From: Mesocentrotus franciscanus
Taxonomy: Eukaryota > Echinodermata > Echinoidea > Camarodonta > Strongylocentrotidae
Direction: 5' to 3'
NCBI GenBank assembly: GCA_037976565.1
Contig: CP137675.1
Coordinates: 12,294,534-12,358,533, forward strand
Length of the DNA stretch: 64,000 nucleotides
This document shows positions 46,086-56,290 of this stretch, in pieces. The position numbers were made by a program, and so were the translations under genes. The notes beneath the pieces are model-generated. The model was not told the DNA's origin and ran no database searches. It saw nothing but the letters and a program-made list of their open reading frames with translations. Position 1 is the first letter of the stretch. The number at the start of each line of letters is the position of its first letter.

Positions 46086-46800
46086 GCCGTGATAGTTGTT
46101 AAATTGCACCACTATTACTATTTAGTCTCTATATTGGAATCATAATAGTGTATTTGCGCTGCCCTCTTGGCTATTATTTTCAAATCCACACAAAACGTAT
46201 TTATTCTCGTATCGCCTCTTCAGTTAATCATCATTGGATCTCCTTAAATCCCACCTTCCATCTTTTCTTCTTCCTTTTCTCTTAAAAAAGTCCACCAAAA
46301 CATGTTGACGTTTGTCCCCCAAAACCATTTTTTAATCAATGCCAAATAGACAAGATAAACGATTCATCTTTACCGTCCGCATATCGAGGAAGTGATTGGC
46401 TCGCGGCGCGCTGGCCAAGATGGTCTCGTTCAAAATTGCTCACGCGCTATACAGAACATTTGCGACTCAATTTACATTTAAATTAGGAAGACGTATTACC
46501 TGACGACACCCTAGGGAGGAGCTACACCACACCGTGTTCCAAGAAGGGTGTCAACAGGACCATAGTTTATCTCCTGTCGAATTGCCTCATTATCTGTATA
46601 ATGTGCTGTATCTAGAAGCATGAAACTCTCATAATTTTTGTTGTGGCTGGCAATGGATGATATTTACAGCTTTTCCTCTATTCGTGTTTCTTCTTTATAG
46701 CCATTCGATATCACAGAATGAAGGATATATTTGCCCATGATAAGTGTTGAAGTCTGTCCAGTGGAGGTTTATGAAAATCAAGGTTGGACCTTACTTGCAG
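46086..46800. other. No gene; one CpG-rich CCAAT-bearing patch
   Basis: 46385-46480 contains GTGATTGGCTCGCGGCGCGC and AAGATGGTCTCG, promoter-like in composition. No downstream exon is recognised. Confidence 0.25.
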
Positions 46801-46804
46801 AGGT

Positions 46805-47075
46805 CGATTTATTTATTTATTTATTCATTATCTATTTATTTTTTCATTTATTTACTTATTTATTTATTTATCTATATTTCTTTAATTTCAATTATTTATA
46901 AATTCATTATTTACTCTCTTTTATTTGAGGGAGGGGGGTGAGACCAATACCAAAAGGACACGTTTCCGCTTTCTTTTTGATACAAATTATAATATACCCA
47001 AGAACGTGTTAATTTTTGCTTGCTTGCTTGCTTGTCAAATTTGTTTCGGAATTGTCTCACCCCCCCCCCCCCTCC
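46805..47075. repeat. (ATTT)n, (GCTT)n and poly-C tracts
   Basis: ATTT repeat at about 46808-46900, TTGCTTGCTTGCTTGCTTG at about 47018-47036, C-run at about 47059-47072. Confidence 0.8.
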
Positions 47076-47687
47076 AACCCCCATTCCCTTATTGGAAATC
47101 ACGTATCCACTCCCTTTGTCACTGTACATCTCAAACTATTGTAATCTCGATTTATTGTGAAAGTACTTTATGAAGAGATGTGTTTTTTGCTTGCTTGTCA
47201 GATATCATTCAGACTTGTGTCAACCCTTCCCTGACCCCTTGGAACATCCTCCGCCTCTCTTGCAATTATGCATCCCAAACCATTAACAATTTATCATTGT
47301 GAATATATGTTATGAAGAGTGACTCACATTAATCATAAATATTCCTCGACTGTATTCAATTCAATTCAAATTAACAATATTTTCTTCCATACAATTTGAC
47401 AACATATTTGACATCTGTTTAAACAATGCAATTTTTACGTAGGAACATAAATATAATTTAAGAACTTGTATTAAAAGGAAGAAGGCGCGAATCCCAGTAA
47501 GCATGGCTTGTATTGGGTACGCCCGAATACACAAATACATAATATACATTATGAATAGAAGAAAGGAAGAAAGGGATAGGCAAGGAGGAGAAGAGGATAG
47601 AGAGCTTGGAGAAAGAGAAAAGAAGAGGACTGCAACATAGTAGCAATGGAGTGTATGCCATGCATAAACAACATAATGGCAAGATAT
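47076..47687. other. No gene seen
   Basis: AT-rich with a purine-rich patch (47555-47630). Nothing recognised. Confidence 0.35.
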
Positions 47688-47733
47688 ATGTCAAAGGAAT
47701 AATGTGGAAATATTTTAATGCATTTTTATAGGA
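47688..47733 (+). repeat. 46-bp exact repeat, copy 1
   Basis: Identical over 46 bp to 50020-50065 (ATGTCAAAGGAATAATGTGG..TTTTTATAGGA). Flanks differ on both sides. Confidence 0.9.
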
Positions 47734-47808
47734 TATTATACAACTCACTCCCAGATCCTAATCAAATAATTGGTCATGCGCGGTCACGTGTGATTCATTT
47801 ACTGAGTT

Positions 47809-47842
47809 TATTGCACGCTTTTTCATGAAAAAGCGTGCAATA
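47809..47842. repeat. 34-bp perfect palindrome
   Basis: Arms TATTGCACGCTTTTTCA and its exact complement with no spacer. It lies just outside the proposed left end of the hairpin element. Confidence 0.92.
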
Positions 47843-47940
47843 TTTTCCAGTATTATATACCTCATACATAGATTGTCATTCACTGATTGGTCAAAACTAT
47901 ATCACATGACAAGGAGCATTTCGATCTATCATTGCGTCAG

Positions 47941-47966
47941 AGGGTTTGATAGTACTATCAAACCCT
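47941..47966. repeat. 26-bp perfect palindrome
   Basis: Arms AGGGTTTGATAGT and its complement, no spacer. Confidence 0.92.
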
Positions 47967-48310
47967 GTGATGGTACTCCTAACCCCTCCGCGACTTTTGC
48001 ACACACAAATATAAAGCCTCCAGCGCGCAACTTGCGCGGTGTCAGTAGTTAGCTAGGGCGCTCACGCATTGCAATTTACGCAGAGCCGCAGTGACTGCAG
48101 TACGTGTATAGCGCCAGCTAAACATATTTACATCCTTCTATGTTTCATTTGGTCTAGTTGTTGTATAAATTCCCCACACAGGTATTAAAATTAAACTGTT
48201 GTGGATGAATGAAACATTGAATGATGTAAATATGACCTACAGCTAGACCTATTCATGAATCAATGAAAAGGATGAGGTATATAAAACAAATATGGACTGC
48301 TCTGTAATCG

Positions 48311-48440
48311 GATGGTGGTTGAAATTATCACTCCCTCAGTGGTGTTCATACCGGCCCTTCTATCACCCCCGAGGCGAAGCCGAGGGGGTGATAGAAGGGC
48401 AGGTATGAACAGCACCTTGGGAGTGATAATTTCCACCATC
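48311..48440. repeat. 130-bp near-perfect hairpin
   Basis: GATGGTGG..TATCACTCCC..CCTTCTATCACCCCC pairs with GGGGGTGATAGAAGG..GGGAGTGATA..CCACCATC; the apex is CGAGGCGAAGCCGAG. Because it is palindromic, similar peptides are read on both strands. Confidence 0.9.
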
Positions 48441-48733
48441 ATCCTCATAAGCAGTCAATATTTGTATACTATCCAACAATTTTTTCAGTGCCGCGCAGTA
48501 GTGCGCGTAGAGGTTAGAGCGCTTAATACTGCGTGTACACATGGGCCTATTCTTGCGCAGTACTATGCATAAATGGGTATAGATAGAGGTACGCTTGCTA
48601 TATCTATACTTATGTGTAATTGAGACTTATTAAAACTTGAGATTTTTTTGTCAGCCATAAACTGTCACGAAACAATCTTGAATTAATTATTTTTACATCA
48701 AATAACAAGGATCTAGGAGTTTCGTTGTATAAA

Positions 48734-48900
48734 ACAAATGATGCATGTTTTCATTCGTTCGTTATACGATATATCCGCCCTCGTTGATGCTGTGTGTATC
48801 TATCGCACTCAGCCTAACGGCTTCGTGCAATAGATACACACAGCCTCAACTCGAGTGCGGATAGATCGTATAATGAACTAATGCGCATGCATCATTTGTA
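48734..48900. repeat. 167-bp imperfect hairpin
   Basis: ACAAATGATGCATG, GTTATACGATATATCCGC and GCTGTGTGTATCTAT on the left pair with their near-complements on the right (GATACACACAGC, GCGGATAGATCGTATAAT, GCATGCATCATTTGT). The apex is GCCTAACGGC. Confidence 0.85.
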
Positions 48901-49080
48901 TAATGATACTGTGCAGGTAGTGTCAGTTTCCCATCCTTTTTTTTCTTATATTTTTAAAAATATTTTCTTCGATACGTACAGTGCATGCAGTATGGCGGTG
49001 TGACCATAGTAGTTCGCGCGTGACCAAAGTTCGCGTACTAACACTAAAAGCTAGGAGAGCAATACGCAACGTATACAATT

Positions 49081-49131
49081 AAAGTGCGTTGCACTCGGTA
49101 GATAGTACTACTACCGAGTGCAACGCACTTT
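49081..49131. repeat. 51-bp hairpin, 21-bp perfect arms
   Basis: AAAGTGCGTTGCACTCGGTA plus G pairs exactly with its complement across a 9-nt loop. An identical hairpin is at 53785-53835. Confidence 0.92.
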
Positions 49132-49266
49132 CACTGAAGATAGTAGTACTATCTACACAGTGTAACGAACTTTTCTCCTCCCATCAATGATGGGCGAACT
49201 ATCTTTGATCACGTGATTTACTTTTGACCAATCGTAGAGCAAGATTCCTAGTATGTGGAATATAAT

Positions 49267-49490
49267 AATGAATAGTGGTAATATTATTATTATTATCATT
49301 ATTATTATTATTATTATTCGTCTTAGTAGTAGTTGTAGTCAGTGAGGTAAAAACACCCTTTTTATGAAAAAAAGTTGGGCCCCCTCCCCTGGCGCCCAAG
49401 GGGGCGGTGGAAAAAAAATTACCCTTCCCCTGGTTGTAGTTGTTGTAGTAGTTGTAGTAGTAGTAGTATAGTAGTAGTAGTAGTAGTAGC
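49267..49490. repeat. (ATT)n and (GTA)n microsatellites
   Basis: (ATT)n at about 49278-49318 and GTA/GTT repeats at 49323-49339 and 49433-49490. These are the targets of two small hAT-like insertions. Confidence 0.85.
49340..49432. mobile_element. 93-bp miniature hAT-like element, 8-bp TSD
   Basis: Begins CAGTGAGGTAAAAACACCC and ends TTACCCTTCCCCTG, flanked by the exact 8-bp repeat GTTGTAGT (49332-49339, 49433-49440). The other copy of the duplication has uninterrupted GTA repeats here. A related longer sequence lies inverted inside the next element (about 49690-49831). Confidence 0.8.
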
Positions 49491-49877
49491 CAGGGGCGGA
49501 TCCAGCCGGCGGCAAGGGAGGGGGCCTAAAAAGGGGCCCACTTCGTGCGAAAATTTGAAAATCGTGCCGGTCGATTTTTCGCTCAGTGGGAGGGGGTAGG
49601 TAGTGAGCAAAAAAAAAAAATTTTTGGCACCCGAAAAAAGGGTAATTTTTTTCCATCGCCACCCCCCCCCCTTGGGCGCCAGGGGTAGTGAGCACAAATT
49701 TTTTTGGCACCCGAAAATTGTTTTCCCTACGGGAAGGGTGATTTTTTTCCACCGCCACCCCCTCCCCCCCTTGGGCGCCAGGGGAGGGGGCCCATCTTCT
49801 TTTTTTTCAAAAAAAGTGTGTTTTTACCCTGTTTTTCCTAGGAGGGGCCCGGCCCCGGCCCCCTGGATCCGCCACTG
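49491..49877. mobile_element. 387-bp hAT-like element, 8-bp TSD
   Basis: Left end CAGGGGCGGATCCAGCCGG, right end CCTGGATCCGCCACTG, flanked by GTAGTAGC at 49483-49490 and 49878-49885. The uninterrupted site is present in the other duplication copy near 56861. The interior has a repeated block (TTTTTTTGGCACCCGAAAA.., TTGGGCGCCAGGGG) and what looks like an inverted relative of the 93-bp element. No transposase. Confidence 0.85.
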
Positions 49878-50019
49878 GTAGTAGCAGTATCAATAGCAGC
49901 AGCATCAGCACCAGTAGAAATAATTCATGTAGCAATAGCAGTATTGGTATAAGTTCTGTACAATTAGTCTCGGTTGTGGTGATGGTGGGAGTGAGAAAGT
50001 AGTAGTACCAGTAGGAATA

Positions 50020-50065
50020 ATGTCAAAGGAATAATGTGGAAATATTTTAATGCATTTTTATAGGA
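50020..50065 (+). repeat. 46-bp exact repeat, copy 2
   Basis: Identical to 47688-47733; lies exactly where similarity between the two duplication copies ends. Confidence 0.9.
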
Positions 50066-50067
50066 CT

Positions 50068-50800
50068 AGCAGATTTTACCCGTGGCAGCGCAGGCGGGGT
50101 AGGAGCAGTTTTTCTTTATCAAGGTGCGTGTGTGAGAGAGAGACACGCACACAGTGGGAAAATGAATGATAGACAGACAGACAGACAGTGGGAAAAATGA
50201 ATGAGAAAGAGAAACAGACGGTGGGGAAAATGAGAGAGAGAGAGAGAGAGAAAGAGAGAGTGGGAAAAAATGAATGAGAGTATAGAGACAGTGGGAAAAT
50301 CAGAGAGAGAGAGAGAAAATGATTGAGAGAGAGTGAGAGCGAGAGAGAGAGAAGATTTTTGGTTGTGTGATGAAAAGATTTATTTGTATGGCTTCCATGG
50401 GCTTCTTGGAGGTTTTTTATATTTTTTTTCCTGGTGCGTTAAATAGTTATGCATTGAAATAATTGATAAAAATATCAGAAAGTACACTGTAAAATGTATA
50501 TCTTTTGGAATGTTTGTGTCTTTTTAGAGTTATTTTGGCATCTTCACTGATTAGAATACAATATTCAATTTTATTCGAATAAATAACAATATTGATACAT
50601 GTATGTTAGATTATTTCATTTTTAATAGAAATGTAAAACACAATGTATAAAAGGCAAGATATGCTATGTAGTATATAGATGAAAAGATCATATTTGAAAT
50701 GGCATGTTATAATGTATAGCAGAAATTACCCGTGGCAGCACAGGGGGCAGGAGTCGTTTTTCTTTATCAAGGTGTGTATGTGTGTGGGGGCTTTTGTATG
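50068..50800 (+). repeat. Direct repeat pair with ACCCGTGGCAGC motif; GA-rich tract
   Basis: TAGCAGATTTTACCCGTGGC..GTTTTTCTTTATCAAGGTG at 50068-50133 recurs diverged at 50718-50783. Between them is a (GACA)n/(GA)n tract (50130-50352) with repeated GTGGGAAAA..TGAATGA. It resembles two starts of one interspersed repeat. No gene. Confidence 0.6.
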
Positions 50801-51035
50801 TACAGCTTGACTGCCCATTCACACTAAATGCCAAGTAGTTTATTGATAAATATATTTAAACAATTGATTCATAGCAGATTTCTCTTTCAATATAGACTTG
50901 GTGGAAGAACTTCAATAATCATTACAAATCCTAATCTTACTATAGAATGAAAAAAAAATGTATTAGAAGAGGTACGTATTCAGTAACCAGTCAAGAGGCA
51001 ATTATTGTGAAAAGAAATGTTATCATTACATGTAC
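50801..51035. other. No gene seen
   Basis: The frame at 50947-51156 runs into a hAT-like end and is not coding. Confidence 0.4.
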
Positions 51036-51039
51036 TGGT

Positions 51040-51151
51040 TCAGAAGTAGAAGTGCTCACTAACCCCCTCCCGCTTATTCGCCGGCTGGCTGATTCGGCGC
51101 TAAATATTTTCTCACGAATTGGCCCTCCCCTTGGCGGCGGCTGGATCCGCC
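51040..51151 (-). mobile_element. hAT-like end related to 49491, solo
   Basis: Read in reverse: CAGGGGCGGATCCAGCCGCC followed by GCCAAGGGGAGGGCC, close to the left end of the 387-bp element. The opposite end was not identified. Confidence 0.6.
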
Positions 51152-53190
51152 CCTGACTGGCACAGCTTGGTCTTGGAGCGATGAGTTCCAGGTAGCCGAA
51201 TCTGTTAAACTATAGGATTAAATATGAAGGCTGTGTTAATGAAACTGGGCAGATACAGTGTAGGTCAACGTTAAGTTCTCTAGGCCTACTCTAGGCTAGA
51301 TCTATAATCTAAGTTAGATCTAGAACTATTCTGAATTTGAACCGCTCCCCCCATACAAAATTGAAATTTTGTATTGTTCACAATTGTTACTCAGAAACTA
51401 TTGATTACATTTGAGATCTACATGTACACGTACAACCATGCCATATGCAGCGGTACAACACAGTGAGTGGAGGCCGAGTGCACGCGACGGTTCGCTCAAT
51501 CAGCACAACAATGATCGGCGCTAATTCAGAATCATATCCATACTTTGACCTGTAACTCCGGCGTGCCGCCCAATGATCATCACTGCACTAAGTAGCGTTT
51601 CACTTTCAGTACCGGTACGGTACATAAACTTTGCACAAAGTTTTGTACGGTACTCTGTATACTATATATCAGCCAAACAAATTTATCATACGTTGGAATT
51701 ACAGAATGGGGCTATAACTGCTGAATCATTCACAATAAATAAATAGATCTAAAAAAGTTTGTCAGAAAGTCGTACTCGATCACTTGTCATCACTGAGATG
51801 AGAGACATCGGCCGATTACGGTATGATGTTTACGTTTCAGCAGCATGTTATATGTTTTTAATCGTTCTGTATGTTTTATATGCATGTACTTTACCCTTCA
51901 TGGTATATATTTATATATGTATATATATATATATATTTATATATATATTGGTCTGTATCATATAATTTCAAAATAAATATCATCAAGCAGAGACTACGTG
52001 AATTTCGTACTTCGGTCCTTTAAGAATATGTGTTATGTACGTAATTTTGTAGAACATTAGAATGTGTACCTCATTTGTTTATTCCTGTGTAGAAGATTGC
52101 CATAGAAATGAGGCATCTAAGAAACATCATGAGTGATACATTTTCTTTAAAAGAGCCGAAAATATAGACCACGGAAAATTAGCATCAATTCAATGCCTTT
52201 TATGTGCAATAAAGCTACATTTCACGGCAATTGAACACTATGGCCAATATTCTACTTAACTTCGAATCCGACACTGGGCTATTTTTTTCAAAACCAGGGT
52301 CGGATTTAACTGAATTGATTTAGTTTAATACGGAAAAACAAGCAAACAAACAAAACCGTTACCAATTCAGTTACCTGGGCTATAAAAAGAATATATTTTA
52401 ATAAGCCATCTACATTTTAACAAAATAATAGATGAACAAACAAATATATAAGTAAATAAATAAATAGATAAATGAATAAGAAGGTGAAAAAGAGATATCT
52501 CAAAATAAAATGTTAAATCAAGATTTGATATGTTCGAGGAACGACAACAATTTCAAAATGGTATATTTACACTTTTAACATGCTGGATCCAACACTTTAA
52601 AGGACGAAGCCAGCATGCGTAAATCTTATATCTATTTTCAAAATGGTGTCACTCCTCCAATCTTTGAATGTTTTAATATTTGACTTCTTAGAGAATATAA
52701 ATGAATGAATCTAGGAAAACTTTCAATTCTGTCCGTAATAATTTATTATCTTTCTTTCCAATATTACGATTCCTCTTTGTGTATTCACTCGTCGATGGAG
52801 TATATCATTTTTACAAAAAAAACAACAAACAAACATTTAAATCGAAACAATATCATCGTACCTAATACATGACATGGTTTTGACAGATTGTCCAAATGTA
52901 AAGATGAATTGAATGATAACGTTCTTCTGGATCCCCAATAGATATATCAGTCGTAAAGAGAGCGTCAGTCTGATAATACAAGGTCGACGAAAATAAATTA
53001 TATTTGGACTGGTATGACGGTGTGTTCGGGGAATTAATAGCCTTGTCATTAAAACGTGATGAGCAGGATTGTGGTGACAAAGGTTTATATAATTATCGTT
53101 TTATGATCTGCCTCGCAGGCTCATCTATACACAACAGCTCTCTTCTAAATTTATTGCAGAAAGTAAAAGCATTAGTACTAGGTAGAGGAC
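51152..53190. other. No gene; (TA)n at 51909-51950
   Basis: Simple TA repeat and (AAAT)-type repeats near 52435-52480. All frames are short and unrecognised. Confidence 0.4.
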
Positions 53191-53195
53191 TTCTA

Positions 53196-53223
53196 GTAGT
53201 AAATAGGAGGAGTAGTAGTAGAC

Positions 53224-53258
<35 letters not shown>

Positions 53259-53290
53259 AAGTAGTAGTAGTAGTATATGGTAGTAGTAGA
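53196..53290. repeat. (TAG)n microsatellite
   Basis: AGT trinucleotide tract, imperfect at the ends. Confidence 0.9.
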
Positions 53291-53426
53291 AATATATCAT
53301 TTATTTCCCTCAATTTCGGGAAACTTGTCTTCCACATTTTAATATTTAAAAATAAAACAGTAATTAGAATGGAATTAAATATAAATACACACATAATGGG
53401 TTATAATAGTTGTGATCATAGTAGTA

Positions 53427-53593
53427 AGCAAATAATTACCGTTGGTGAAGGTGATGGGACAAACTATCACTTCCGAGGCGATCTGGATGTAGCTATCTTT
53501 CCGAAGCGATGCTGAGGAAAGATAGCGTATACAGTCAGATCGCCGAGGAAGTGATAGTTTGCCATCGCCTGAAACCAAAAGGTGATTATTTGC
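53427..53593. repeat. 167-bp imperfect hairpin
   Basis: AGCAAATAATTACC, CAAACTATCACTTCC, GGCGATCTG and GCTATCTTTCC pair with complements on the right arm (GGAAAGATAGC, CAGATCGCC, GGAAGTGATAGTTTG, GGTGATTATTTGCT). The design is like the 48-kb hairpins but the sequence differs. Confidence 0.82.
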
Positions 53594-54205
53594 TTTATAT
53601 TCCACATCGGAAACATTTCACTTCTTCCGTCATTTTAGAGCAACAAGTCATCAATTAACAGCTAGCAAACGGTGTACGATACGTACGCATGCATTATGAA
53701 GGTGTGACCATAGTAGTTCGCGCGTGACCAAAGTTCGCGTACTAACACTAAAAGCTAGGAGAGCAATACGCAACGTATACAATTAAAGTGCGTTGCACTC
53801 GGTAGATAGTACTACTACCGAGTGCAACGCACTTTCACTGAAGATAGTCAGTGGCGGATCCAGGGGGGCACAAGGGGCACGTGCCCCCTGCCATTAATCC
53901 TGCCACAGTTGCTGGTTTCATTGTCATATTATTTTCTGTCATCCCTGTGGCCGCGAAGAGCCTATCACAAAGTTTCTATCCGTTTCGCAAGCACTTTTTT
54001 CAATCGCCTACATGTAATGTTTATTGCTTCCAGTTTGCAAAAGATCCCAGTGGGGGATCTATGAGGGGGGGGGGTGGGTGAGGGTTTAGGGGGTTTAACC
54101 CCCTTGGGCTGCCAAGTGAAAATGTGACGTGAATAGAAAAACGCCATCATGTGTCCAGACCAGACCCACACAGTATCCGCATCGTCATCGGGTCAAACCC
54201 CCCTT

Positions 54206-56290
54206 AAACTGTTACTTGATTTTAAAAGACGTTATCATGCACTGCTTTTTATGGTCTCCATTGTGTTAGTACAGGCCTTCTCAACTGGCGGCGCGCGCGC
54301 CACTTGTGGCGCTCGCGGTCAGTCGGAGTGGCGCGCGACTGTTGCAAAAAAAAGAAGGAAAAAACAAACAAACAAACAAACAAAAGAAAGAAAGAAAATA
54401 TTTATATTAGAATTAAGGACTCAGCAAAATCAAAAAGTCGCAGTCGAAGTTGAGCCCAAAATGTCTGCTTAACAAACAGGAAGAAAGGGGAATTTATCGT
54501 TTTACCATTTTATACGACTCTAAACCTGAGCTCTAAACAACAATAAGCTTACGATGTGCTACCAATTTTAACATTACCGGTCTCTGGAAACATCTTGTTT
54601 TTGTTTGTTTGATTTTCGCTTAATTTTGACATTTCCCGTGTTTATTGCACCAAAAAACCTATAAAAAATTTACCTCAAGTGTAATTGTAACCAGGAATTG
54701 TACTTATTTGTTCACATCAATATGAAATTATGATTGATATATTTTGGAATAAAATGGTGTTAAAAATGCCACATCTGGGCCTTTAGAAAGCCCTAAAATC
54801 CACCAGCTTCAGGGGGTTCCGCCCCCTGCACTCCCGTTGGGGCTTTGCCCCTGGACCCCACCCGTTTTCGGTCGCTACGCTCCTCGCAGCACAGTCAAAC
54901 ATACAGGTTGGCACTTCAACTACAAATTCTTTTCATTTTGGCACTTCTAATAAACTAGTTGAGAAGGCCTGTGTTAGTAGATGCCAGGAAAACATCACTT
55001 ACGAAGGTTCAAAATAGCAACAACAAAAAATCGCCTCGCCGCTATACCCGGCTCGGACTTCGCGGCTCGTGGACGATTTTCCGCATCGTCATTGGGTAGA
55101 ACCCCACTTAAACTGTTACTTAAGTGATATAAAAAAGACGTTATCATGCACTGTTTTTTATGGTCTCCATTGTGTTAGTATATAGATGCCAGGAAAACAT
55201 CACTTACGGGGTTCAAAATAGCAACAACTAAAAAACGCCTCGCCGCTACGCGGCTCGGACTTCGAGGCTCGTGGACGATGCTCCGCATCGTCATTGGGTC
55301 GAACCCCCCTCAAACTGTTACTTGATTTAAAAAGACGTTATCATGAAATGCTGTTTATGGTCTCCATTGTGTTAGTAGATGCCAGGAAAACATCACTTAC
55401 GAAGGTTCAATATAGCAACAACAAAAATCGCCTCGCCGCTATACCCGGCTCGGACTTCGCGGCTCGTGGACGATGTTCCGCATCGTCATTGGGTAGAACC
55501 CCCCTTAAACTGTTACTTGATTTAAAAAGACGTTATCATGAAATGCTGTTTATGGTCTCCATTGTGTTAGTATATAGATGCCAGGAAAACATCACTTACG
55601 GGGGTTCAAAATAGCCCCCCCCCAAAAAAAACAAAAAAAAAAAAAAAAATCGCCTCGCCGCTACGCGGCTCGGACTTCGCGGCTGGTGGACGATGCTCCG
55701 CATCGTCATTGGGTCGAACCCCCCTTAAACTGTTACTTGATTTAAAAAGACGTTATCATGAAATGCTGTTTATGGTCTCCATTGTGTTAGTATATAGATG
55801 CCAGGAAAACATCACTTACGGGGTTCAAAATAGCCCCCAAAAAAAAAAAAAAATCGCCTCGCCGCTACGCGGCTCGGACTTCGCGGCTCGTGGACGATGC
55901 TCCGCATCGTCATTGGGTCGAACCCCTTAAACTGTTACTTGATTTAAAAAGACGTTATCATGCACTGCTTTTTATGGTCTCCATTGTGTTAGTATATAGC
56001 CAGGAAAACATCACTTACGGGGGTTCAAAATAGCACCCAAAAAAATCGCCTCGCCGCTACGCGGCTCGTGGACAATGCTCTGCATCGTCTTTGGGTCAAC
56101 CCCACTTAAACTGTTACTTGATTTAAAAAGACGTAATTATCATGCACTGCTTTTTATGGTCTCCATTGTGTCAGTAGATGCCAGGACAACATCACTTACG
56201 GGGGTTCAAAATAGCAACAACAAAAATCGCCTCGCCGCTACGCGGCTCGTGGACGATGCTCCGTGTCATCATTGGGTCAACCCCCCCCCC
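54206..56290 (+). repeat. ~200-bp tandem array, 7 units
   Basis: AAACTGTTACTTGATTTAAA begins units near 54206, 55110, 55312, 55507, 55727, 55929 and 56108. Period is about 180-220 bp after removing the 708-bp insertion from the first interval. Each has GTGTTAGTA..GATGCCAGG, CATCACTTACGG, CGCCTCGCCGCTACGCGGCT and GATGCTCCGCATCGTCATTG. The repeated ORFs in this array (for instance 55294-55614) come from the unit, not from a gene. Confidence 0.88.
54272..54971. mobile_element. 700-bp hAT-like element, 8-bp TSD, empty sites present
   Basis: Ends CAGGCCTTCTCAACT and AGTTGAGAAGGCCTG are a perfect 15-bp TIR, flanked by TGTTAGTA at 54264-54271 and 54972-54979. Sibling array units read GTGTTAGTAGATGCC or close variants without interruption. 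The subterminal left side is GCGCGCGCC-rich; the right part has a GGGGGTTCCGCCCCCTG hairpin. No transposase. The TIR resembles common hAT termini (CAGG.xTTCTCAAC). Confidence 0.92.

Larger units (their letters stand above)
47852..49266. mobile_element. 1.4-kb hairpin-rich non-autonomous element, full copy
   Basis: Left end ATTATATACCTCATAC.. and right end ..GTATGTGGAATATAAT are imperfect inverse copies. Symmetry continues inward (GATTGGTCAAAACTATATCACATGAC-type block near 47890 against GATCACGTGATTTACTTTTGACCAATC near 49207). Inside are hairpins at 47941-47966, 48311-48440, 48734-48900 and 49081-49131. Relatives: an internally deleted left half at 3417-3837 and a right part in the duplicated block at 53677-56702. 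No ORF beyond those created by the palindromes. Superfamily unknown; target duplication obscured by the adjacent (ATT)n. Confidence 0.68.
48972..50013 (+). repeat. Segmental duplication, copy 1
   Basis: Near-identical to 53677-53848 plus 56574-56993, including 100+ bp before the GTGCGTTGCACTC hairpin, the (ATT)n and (GTA)n tracts, and 49878-50013 (AGTATCAATAGCAGCAGCAT.., GGTATAAGTTCTGTACAATT). Duplication extends beyond the hairpin element's end, so it is segmental and not just two transposon copies. Copy 1 contains the hAT-like insertions at 49340 and 49491; copy 2 lacks both. Confidence 0.85.

Noticed and set aside
45762..46145. His/Ile-rich 127-codon frame
   Set aside because: CAT/ATC microsatellite translation.
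48260..48572. Overlapping genes on opposite strands with similar peptides
   Set aside because: They read the two arms of one 130-bp hairpin.
51909..51965. Tyr/Ile-rich membrane tail in the frame 51759-51965
   Set aside because: TA microsatellite translation.
54206..56290. CRISPR-like regular repeats
   Set aside because: Repeats are ~200 bp with no short unique spacers; eukaryotic context; a transposon-internal tandem array explains it.
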